Translations under genes and position numbers: made by a program | In this document: positions 1 to 4,419 of the stretch, one piece after another | How positions within the stretch are numbered: position 1 is the stretch's first letter | Layout of the letters: each line of letters begins with the position of its first letter | Notes under the pieces: model-generated | Told to the model about the DNA's origin: nothing | Databases searched by the model: none | Seen by the model: only the letters and a program-made list of their open reading frames with translations | DNA from: Deltaproteobacteria bacterium RIFCSPHIGHO2_02_FULL_40_11 | Lineage (GTDB): Bacteria; Bdellovibrionota; JACOXK01; 2-02-FULL-40-11 | Length of the DNA stretch: 9,039 nt | Assembly: GCA_001798105.1 (NCBI GenBank) | Contig: MGRI01000103.1 | Location: 1,108-10,146, forward strand | Reading direction: 5' to 3'

Positions 1-1
1 T

Positions 2-283
2 GAAAATTTGATTGAACGCTTGGTTGTTCTGAGAGGACAAGGCAAAATTATATCCAAAGATTTACCAGAGAAATATTTTTCGGGAACGCATCGTCAGCGT
101 TTTTATTTAGCGCATTTACCATCCGAAGGTGTTGATTTGAATGCCATGGTAGATGACTTTGAATCTGGTTTAATTCATCAGGCGTTGCAAAGAACGCAAG
201 GGAATAAAAATCAAGCAGCACGTTTGCTCAAAATTAAACGTACCACGTTGGTTGAAAAACTAAAGCGTAAAAAACTGTCTTAA
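2..283 (+). CDS. Sigma-54-dependent transcriptional activator, C-terminal fragment (Fis-type HTH)
   Basis: This is the 3' end of a gene that begins before the window; the frame is open from base 2 (residues ENLIERLVVLRG...) to the TAA at 281-283, giving 93 visible codons. The opening residues match the helical end of the AAA+ module of NtrC-family activators, where 'ELxNxIERxVVL' leads into a linker with 'I...DLP'. The last 42 or so residues (FESGLIHQALQRTQGNKNQAARLLKIKRTTLVEKLKRK) are a typical Fis-type helix-turn-helix, which binds enhancer DNA upstream of sigma-54 promoters. The receiver domain, if there is one, and the ATPase core with its GAFTGA loop lie outside the window. A perfect sigma-54 promoter about 100 nt downstream, in front of fliA, suggests a flagellar regulator of the FlrC/FleR/FlgR kind. 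That role is inferred from position. The family call is firm; the orthology is not. Confidence 0.93.
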   Translation, partial: ENLIERLVVLRGQGKIISKDLPEKYFSGTHRQRFYLAHLPSEGVDLNAMVDDFESGLIHQALQRTQGNKNQAARLLKIKRTTLVEKLKRKKLS

Positions 284-323
284 TAGTGTGCTGCCAAAAC
301 TTTGACGCCTCTGAATGGGGTGC

Positions 324-347
324 GCCAAAAAATTGATTGGGTTTGGC
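324..347. promoter_or_regulatory. Inverted repeat upstream of the sigma-54 promoter, candidate enhancer site
   Basis: GCCAAA (324-329) and TTTGGC (342-347) form a perfect 6-nt dyad with a 12-nt centre, ending about 34 nt before the -24 box. The half-site GCCAAAA also occurs at 293-299. A separate 10-nt palindrome, ATCCATGGAT, lies at 349-358. Fis-type activators bind dyads of this general size, and some flagellar activators bind close to the promoter. Short AT-rich dyads also arise by chance, so this is only a candidate operator. Part of it could instead form the 3' hairpin of the upstream transcript, although no U-tract follows. Confidence 0.3.
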
Positions 348-380
348 TATCCATGGATTGAAAAGATTGATGAAATCCAT

Positions 381-396
381 TGGCACAAACTTTGCT
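381..396 (+). promoter_or_regulatory. Sigma-54 (RpoN) -24/-12 promoter of fliA
   Basis: TGGCAC, five bases, then TTGCT matches the RpoN consensus TGGCAC-N5-TTGCW at every defined position. The invariant GG (382-383) and GC (394-395) are separated by exactly 10 bases, as required. Transcription should start near 406-408, giving a leader of about 47 nt that contains a strong Shine-Dalgarno sequence, AAGGAGG (439-445), eight bases before the fliA ATG. Placement after a sigma-54 activator gene and before fliA makes a flagellar-hierarchy role likely. Confidence 0.9.
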
Positions 397-453
397 CTAT
401 AAAAGGGTAAGCGGACGGAAGGTTAACATAACGAAAACAAGGAGGGTTAAAGT

Positions 454-1212
454 ATGAGTGAAATATTAGCAAAGCTTAAAAAGAATCCCAAAGGGTTTAC
501 ATTAAAAGATAAGCAAGCCTTGATTGTTGAATTTTCGCCACTCATCAAGTTTATTGCAAAAAGAATTGCAGTGAAGTTGCCTCCGAATATTGAATTAGAT
601 GATTTAATGAGTTCCGGGGTGATTGGATTGATGGATGCCATCGATAAATATGACCCCAGGCGTGATAACCAGTTTAAAACGTATGCCGAGTTTCGTATTC
701 GGGGTGCGATTTTAGATGAATTGAGAGCACAAGATTGGGTGCCCAGGTCTGTTCGAGAAAAGACAAAAGTCTTAGAACGGGCGTATCATCGATTAGAGCA
801 AAAGTTTGGACGAAAAGCCACGCGTCGTGAAGTCGCAAAATCGCTTCAAATGAGTTTAAACGAATTTCATGAGATGCTGTCTTCCATGCGAACATCGAAC
901 ATGGTGCATGTAGAAGACGTCAGGCAATTTCCCTTTCGAGACCGTCAAGGATTGGCCAGCTTTATTGAAGAGATGCGAACCAATAATCCTCATTTTCAAG
1001 TGACGATGAAAGATATTCAGCGGCTTTTGAAAGATGCGATTGAAACGTTGCCAGAAAGTGAGAGGATGGTTTTGGCCTTGTATTATTATGAAGACATGAA
1101 TTTAAGAGAAATTGGTGCGGTCTTAGATGTGACAGAATCGCGCGTTTCTCAAATTCATTCACAGGCCGTGAGACGCTTAAAGGCAAAAGTTCAAAAAGAA
1201 CTGAGCGTTTAA
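454..1212 (+). CDS. fliA: Flagellar RNA polymerase sigma factor FliA (sigma-28, FliA/WhiG family)
   Basis: This sigma factor directs RNA polymerase to late flagellar and chemotaxis promoters and is normally held back by the anti-sigma factor FlgM. The 252-residue length is typical of the group. Region 2 is easy to recognise at residues 49-101: DDLMSSGVIGLMDAIDKYD, then FKTYAEFRIRGAILDELR and the FliA-characteristic DWVPRSVR. Region 3 follows (KFGRKATRREVAKSLQMSLNEF). Region 4, for -35 recognition, covers about 199-245 (LPESERMVLALYYYEDMNLREIG, then the helix-turn-helix VTESRVSQIHSQAVRRLK). The start is set by AAGGAGG at 439-445, eight bases before the ATG. The gene lies under a perfect sigma-54 promoter and 17 nt ahead of an HD-GYP gene with its own ribosome site. 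WhiG-type sporulation sigma factors share this architecture, but the sigma-54 context argues for motility. No flagellar structural gene is visible in the window to confirm it. Confidence 0.93.
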   Translation: MSEILAKLKKNPKGFTLKDKQALIVEFSPLIKFIAKRIAVKLPPNIELDDLMSSGVIGLMDAIDKYDPRRDNQFKTYAEFRIRGAILDELRAQDWVPRSVREKTKVLERAYHRLEQKFGRKATRREVAKSLQMSLNEFHEMLSSMRTSNMVHVEDVRQFPFRDRQGLASFIEEMRTNNPHFQVTMKDIQRLLKDAIETLPESERMVLALYYYEDMNLREIGAVLDVTESRVSQIHSQAVRRLKAKVQKELSV

Positions 1213-1229
1213 ATCATAAGGAGTGTCTA

Positions 1230-1895
1230 ATGAGCATTCTAAAATTTCAGACCAAGGAATTTTTAAAGCACCCACAGCTCAAAGAGGCGGTGGGTGCGAT
1301 GTTAGAATCGCTTTCCATCAAAGATCCCCAAACCTGTGCGCATTCGGTGCGTGTATCGGAATATGCGCTCATGATGGCACAGGCTCTCAAATTATCTCCC
1401 GAGGAGGCGCTCAAATTAGAATTAGGTGCGCTTTTACACGATGTGGGTAAAATCGGTGTTCCAGATGCGATTTTACTCAAAGAAGGAAAACTGACCCCAG
1501 AAGAATTTGAAATTATGAAAAAGCATTCCGTGTGGAGTGCCAAAATTATTTCCCAGCTTTCACACATGGCCGACATTATTCCCATTGTAAAGCATCATCA
1601 TGAACGGATTGATGGTTTGGGATACCCAGAGGGGTTAAAAGATCGTGAAATCCCTTATCTTACAAAAATCGTTTTCATTGTTGATGCATTTGATGCCATG
1701 ACATCCGATCGCCCCTATCGAAAAGCATTGCCTACACATCAGGCGTATGAGGAACTTTCGCGTTGTGCAGGGACGCAATTTGATACACGATTGGTCCAGG
1801 TTTTTATTGAGGCACATAAAAAAAAGAAATATCAATTTGTAAAAAGCAATTTCTATACGCCCCCGATCAAACATAAAAAAGCTGTTGGCGCCTAG
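1230..1895 (+). CDS. Stand-alone HD-GYP domain protein, probable cyclic-di-GMP phosphodiesterase
   Basis: HD-GYP enzymes hydrolyse cyclic-di-GMP to pGpG and GMP at a di- or tri-iron centre. All the hallmark residues are present in this 221-residue protein: H38 in the first helix (AHSVRVSEYA), the HDxGK motif at 70-74 (HDVGK), H99, the family-defining HHERIDGLGYP at 123-133, and D152 in IVDAFDAMTSDRPYR (150-164). No receiver, PAS or membrane segment precedes the domain, so it is a minimal cytoplasmic form whose input must come from partners or from expression control. The start has a good ribosome site, AAGGAG at 1218-1223, six bases before the ATG. Only 17 nt separate it from fliA, so the two are almost certainly co-transcribed from the sigma-54 promoter. 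The likely role is lowering c-di-GMP to favour swimming. The enzyme class is well supported; activity and the motility role are inferred. Confidence 0.92.
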   Translation: MSILKFQTKEFLKHPQLKEAVGAMLESLSIKDPQTCAHSVRVSEYALMMAQALKLSPEEALKLELGALLHDVGKIGVPDAILLKEGKLTPEEFEIMKKHSVWSAKIISQLSHMADIIPIVKHHHERIDGLGYPEGLKDREIPYLTKIVFIVDAFDAMTSDRPYRKALPTHQAYEELSRCAGTQFDTRLVQVFIEAHKKKKYQFVKSNFYTPPIKHKKAVGA

Positions 1896-1920
1896 CTTCA
1901 GCCATGTTAATTGACACTTG

Positions 1921-2874
1921 ATGCGTGTATTGTCACAGGTTGATCTGACAGAGATTGATTTCGAAGATAAAACATTTGAAGTCTGTTTTTTGCCACAGTT
2001 GGAGCATTTAAAAAAATCGATTGAACGTGTAGGGATTGTAACGCCGTTAACCCTTCGAAAAAGTGATTCTGGGAAATACCAAATTATTTCAGGTTTTCGA
2101 CGCTTTTATGTTGCACAAGCGCTGAATCTATCACCGCTTCCTGCGGTGCTTATAGAGGACTCAATCTTAAGTATTGATCTTTTCAATACTTCCGTTGAAG
2201 AAAGTCTTTTTAATCGAAAATTGAATTTGGTCGAAGTGGCGATTGTGATTCAAAAACTCAAATCGACTTTTGATGTTTCTAAAGAAGATATTTTTCAGAA
2301 ATATTTCCCAAGGCTTGGCATTCAGCGTTCAGAGCGCCTTTTTCAGTTTTATTGTGAATTAACGCTTTTAGACCTAGGCGTTCAAGCTTTAATGGTTCAA
2401 ATGGATCTTCCGATTCATCTGGTTGAAGAGTTTATGCGATATACGTTACCAGAGCAGAAGCTTTTGATCCCCTTTTTAGAAAAAGTTCATTTTTCGGTTT
2501 CGACCTTGCAAGATTTTTTAATTTGGATTGATGAAATTTCAGTTCGCGATGATCTAGAAATTGAAAAGATTTTAGGAGATATCGAATTTCAAAAGATTTT
2601 AGAAGACACACATCTTACGGGGAAACAAAAATATTATAATCTGCGTGAAGTTTTAAAAGCCAAACGGTATCCACAGCTTACAGCGCTTCAAGATCGGTTT
2701 ACATCTCTCAAGAAAAAGCTGGATCTTCCATTGGAGCAGCCTGATTTTTTTGAAAACAATAAAGTTCAGTTGAAATTTTCATTTCGAGATAAAAAGGAAT
2801 TTGAGAGCTTGGTTCAAAAAATGAATACAGCGCTCCTTCAGCCTGAATTAGAAGATATCTTAAAAGATTTATGA
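1921..2874 (+). CDS. ParB-like (ParB/Spo0J N-terminal domain) protein, probably non-partitioning
   Basis: The N-terminal part matches the ParB/sulfiredoxin-like fold: LEHLKKSIERVGIVTPLTLR, then YQIISGFRRFYVAQAL, with GFRR at 58-61 corresponding to the ParB GERR motif. ESLFNRKLNLVEVA (about 95-107) resembles the ParB box ENxQRxxLNPxEEA, part of the CTP-binding pocket in true ParB. Residues about 108-205 keep the spacing of the ParB central helical domain, including a degenerate LGIQRSERLFQFYCELTLLDLGVQALM stretch. The remaining 110 residues are charged and unrecognised. Two in-frame starts are possible, TTG at 1918 and ATG at 1921. ATG is preferred, but neither has a Shine-Dalgarno sequence. 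The gene starts 25 nt after the HD-GYP stop and overlaps the next gene by ATGA, implying translational coupling. No parA or parS is seen. A role in partition is therefore unlikely; a DNA-associated job with the radical-SAM partner is inferred. Confidence 0.75.
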   Translation: MRVLSQVDLTEIDFEDKTFEVCFLPQLEHLKKSIERVGIVTPLTLRKSDSGKYQIISGFRRFYVAQALNLSPLPAVLIEDSILSIDLFNTSVEESLFNRKLNLVEVAIVIQKLKSTFDVSKEDIFQKYFPRLGIQRSERLFQFYCELTLLDLGVQALMVQMDLPIHLVEEFMRYTLPEQKLLIPFLEKVHFSVSTLQDFLIWIDEISVRDDLEIEKILGDIEFQKILEDTHLTGKQKYYNLREVLKAKRYPQLTALQDRFTSLKKKLDLPLEQPDFFENNKVQLKFSFRDKKEFESLVQKMNTALLQPELEDILKDL

Positions 2875-3977
2875 TCTCTTATGTGCCAAAGATCATTTAT
2901 GTGGATCCGAGCGTCTTAAATTCACCCATTACAAAACATATTTTAGCGTCTTATCCAGATATTCCTGTTGAAATGAGTGCGACTCAACCCAAGTTTTTAA
3001 ATGAAGCAGATCGATTTAAAGATCCCCTTTTAGAGGGGAAAAAGAGACTTTGGATTACAAAAAATAACGGAAAATTGCTTAAAAAATGTGGGGCGTCGAC
3101 ATCTCGTCTCAGTAATATGGTGTGTTGTAATTATTATATTTTAGATTTTGCATTTAATTGTCATTTTGAATGTGTGTATTGTTTTTTACAAGAATACACA
3201 AACCAGCCTTTAATGATTGTGTATGCCAATATTGAAGAAATGTTGGCCTCCATTCAAGAAACCTTAGATTGCAGCACGTCCAATCATATCCGAATTGGAA
3301 CAGGCGAAATGGCAGATTCCTTAGCCCTGGATCATGTGACGGGATTTTCAAAGCATCTGGTTCCTTTTTTCGCAAAACAAAAAAGAGCTTTTTTAGAACT
3401 CAAAACCAAATCAACCGAGATTGGGCATCTCTTAAATTTAGACCCCAAAGGGCAAACGGTGATTGCCTGGTCTGTGAACCCAGAGTCGTATGTTTCGCAG
3501 TTCGACTTAAAAACAGCTTCATTGGAAGAACGAATTTTAGCGGCACATCAATGTGTGAAAGCGGGGTACAAAGTTGCGTTTCATTTGGACCCCATTATTG
3601 CACTTCCCGATTGGAAAGGCGCGTATCAAGATTTAATTGATCAGCTTTTGGATCAATTTGAACCTGCGTGGCTGAGTCTAGGAGCTTTACGGTTTAATAA
3701 AACATTAAAAAATATTATTCGAAAGCGTTTTCCCAGAAATCCGATTGTAACTGGAGAAATGATTACGGCGCCAGACGGAAAAAAAAGGTATGTTCGCCCC
3801 CTTCGGCAAGACCTGTATCAGACGTTACTTTCTTACATTCAACGTAAAACAAAAAAAGTTCCTACATACTTTTGCATGGAAACAGAAACAGTGTGGCAAA
3901 AAACCGTAGGCTACCAACCAGCGTCTGAACAAGATTTAGAAGCGCATATTGTTTCTTCTGTAGCACTGTCATCCTGA
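2871..3977 (+). CDS. Radical SAM protein of the spore photoproduct lyase (SplB-like) family
   Basis: This 368-residue protein carries the radical-SAM cluster motif CHFECVYC, with cysteines 97, 101 and 104 ligating a 4Fe-4S cluster that cleaves S-adenosylmethionine. The surroundings are typical of the SplB family: LWITKNNGKLLKKC (60-73), VCCNYYILDFAFNC (84-97), and FLQEYTNQP after the third cysteine. True spore photoproduct lyase repairs UV-induced thymine dimers and uses a further cysteine (Cys141 in Bacillus subtilis) as hydrogen donor. Aligned from memory on the shared D-x4-DH spacing, that position falls in TGEMADSLALDH (144-155) and appears to be E146, not Cys. This is probably a non-sporulation subfamily with another or modified reaction. 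The start is fixed by the ATGA overlap with the ParB-like gene. The stop lies inside a palindromic repeat, so the last three codons or so may be repeat-derived. The substrate is unknown. Confidence 0.88.
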   Translation: MISYVPKIIYVDPSVLNSPITKHILASYPDIPVEMSATQPKFLNEADRFKDPLLEGKKRLWITKNNGKLLKKCGASTSRLSNMVCCNYYILDFAFNCHFECVYCFLQEYTNQPLMIVYANIEEMLASIQETLDCSTSNHIRIGTGEMADSLALDHVTGFSKHLVPFFAKQKRAFLELKTKSTEIGHLLNLDPKGQTVIAWSVNPESYVSQFDLKTASLEERILAAHQCVKAGYKVAFHLDPIIALPDWKGAYQDLIDQLLDQFEPAWLSLGALRFNKTLKNIIRKRFPRNPIVTGEMITAPDGKKRYVRPLRQDLYQTLLSYIQRKTKKVPTYFCMETETVWQKTVGYQPASEQDLEAHIVSSVALSS

Positions 3978-3998
3978 GCCCGAAGGGCGAAGGATCCT
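3967..3998. repeat. Palindromic dispersed-repeat unit (TGTCATCCTGAG...CGAAGGATCCT type)
   Basis: ATCCT (3971-3975) pairs with AGGAT (3991-3995) and GCCC (3978-3981) with GGGC (3985-3988), around a GAA loop. The GA steps between them (3976-3977 and 3989-3990) could stack as tandem G-A mismatches, giving a nearly continuous 11-step stem. The wording TGTCATCCTGAG...CGAAGGATC closely resembles a very common bacterial dispersed palindrome recognised from memory. It straddles the end of the radical-SAM gene, whose TGA stop is bases 3975-3977. Confidence 0.7.
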
Positions 3999-4001
3999 GT
4001 T

Positions 4002-4039
4002 CCAGACATAACAGAAACTTGCTAAATGGTTTTGTCTGG
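4002..4039. repeat. Imperfect inverted repeat overlapping a putative promoter
   Basis: CCAGACATAAC (4002-4012) and GTTTTGTCTGG (4029-4039) match as an inverted repeat at 10 of 11 positions around a 16-nt centre. The outer seven pairs (CCAGACA/TGTCTGG) are perfect. The right arm ends two bases before a TATAGA -10-like box, and the -35-like box lies in the centre. It could be an operator for the small downstream gene, a mRNA 3'-end stem for the upstream operon, or the far part of the dispersed repeat next to it. No U-tract follows, so a Rho-independent terminator is unlikely. Confidence 0.5.
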
Positions 4040-4047
4040 GGTATAGA
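4019..4047 (+). promoter_or_regulatory. Possible sigma-70 promoter for the 75-codon gene
   Basis: TTGCTA (4019-4024) and TATAGA (4042-4047) are separated by exactly 17 nt. Each matches the consensus at about four of six positions. A start near 4053-4055 would leave a leader of only about 10 nt before the ATG at 4065, consistent with the lack of any Shine-Dalgarno sequence there. In AT-rich DNA such matches are not rare, so this is tentative. Confidence 0.4.
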
Positions 4048-4064
4048 AATACAGTTTTAATCTT

Positions 4065-4292
4065 ATGAGAAACATTTTCAAACTTTTAGAAAATATCGAA
4101 AAAGCTGTTACTTCAAAAACCAATATTCTTGTGATTGATAAAAGCGGGAAGTTTCATAAAGGACAGCTTTTTGATCATTATGTGCGATTATCCGCCGATA
4201 AACTGCGTGGTAAAATCAAAATTAAGCTTGCAGACCGTGACGAAACCATCGAAGTGGACGCCAACGATATCTTAGACATCGAATTCAAATAA
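4065..4292 (+). CDS. Small hypothetical protein, 75 residues
   Basis: I do not recognise this family. The protein is soluble, with no signal peptide or membrane segment and no cysteine. Residues 1-16 look like an amphipathic helix (MRNIFKLLENIEKAVT). The rest alternates short beta-like stretches and turns: NILVIDKSGKFHKGQLFD, HYVRLSADKL, KIKIKLADRDETIEVDANDILDIEF. That pattern suggests a small beta-barrel of Sm or SH3 size, but this is only a reading of the pattern. Base composition and the absence of internal stops fit a real gene. It begins 87 nt after the radical-SAM stop, beyond two palindromic units, and may have its own promoter. The ATG has no clear ribosome site. The stop codon directly abuts the next inverted-repeat element. 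Confidence 0.6.
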   Translation: MRNIFKLLENIEKAVTSKTNILVIDKSGKFHKGQLFDHYVRLSADKLRGKIKIKLADRDETIEVDANDILDIEFK

Positions 4293-4415
4293 CAGAAAGC
4301 CAAAAAAGGCTCATCTGCGTCGTTGCCCTCGTCGGCTCTCCTTCGACGTACGATTCAGTACGCCTCAGTCGCGCCTCCTCGGGCGCCTAGCATCTAAGCC
4401 TTTTTTGACTTTCTG
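4293..4415. repeat. 123-nt intergenic element with 19-nt terminal inverted repeats
   Basis: CAGAAAGCCAAAAAAGGCT (4293-4311) and AGCCTTTTTTGACTTTCTG (4397-4415) are inverted copies with one mismatch. The GC-rich interior contains CGTAC (4347-4351) and GTACG (4358-4362) around a 6-nt loop, GCCC (4325-4328) facing GGGC (4381-4384), and CATCT as a direct repeat at 4312-4316 and 4391-4395. The interior wording (GCGTCGTTGCC, CAGTACGCCTC, CGCCTAGCATCT) resembles a widespread non-coding palindromic family recognised from memory. No ORF of note is present. The element begins at the base after one stop codon and ends four bases before the convergent one. Confidence 0.7.
4293..4415. terminator. Probable bidirectional terminator between convergent genes
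   Basis: The outer 19-nt arms could form a long stem in RNA made from either strand. Each outer arm carries a six-T run in the direction of the transcript that reaches it last (T at 4401-4406 for the plus strand, the complement of the A-run at 4302-4307 for the minus strand). The T-runs lie inside the stem rather than after it, so the geometry is not ideal. Its position between the stop codons at 4292 and 4420 is where a shared terminator is expected. Confidence 0.5.
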
Positions 4416-4419
4416 TGAA

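Noticed and set aside
1223..1450. Alternative plus-strand ORF overlapping the HD-GYP gene
   Set aside because: It is out of frame with a fully motif-supported gene and shows no recognisable protein features; a shadow ORF.
1914..1928. ACAC/GTGT mini-hairpin with the ParB-like start codons in its loop
   Set aside because: Only four base pairs; too weak to claim translational control.
1911..1939. TTGACA before the ParB-like gene as a -35 promoter box
   Set aside because: The correctly spaced -10 position (around 1934) reads CACAGG, with no resemblance to TATAAT, and the gap fits an operon.
3023..3039. TCCCCT/AGGGGA hairpin in the radical-SAM gene
   Set aside because: A 6-bp stem encoding ordinary-looking residues (DPLLEG) with no match to a repeat family; likely chance.
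4194..4201. GCCGATAA, identical to the sigma-28 (FliA) -10 box
   Set aside because: It lies inside the 75-codon gene. The bases 11 nt upstream (TCATTATG) do not resemble the TAAAGTTT -35 box, and no gene starts just downstream on that strand.
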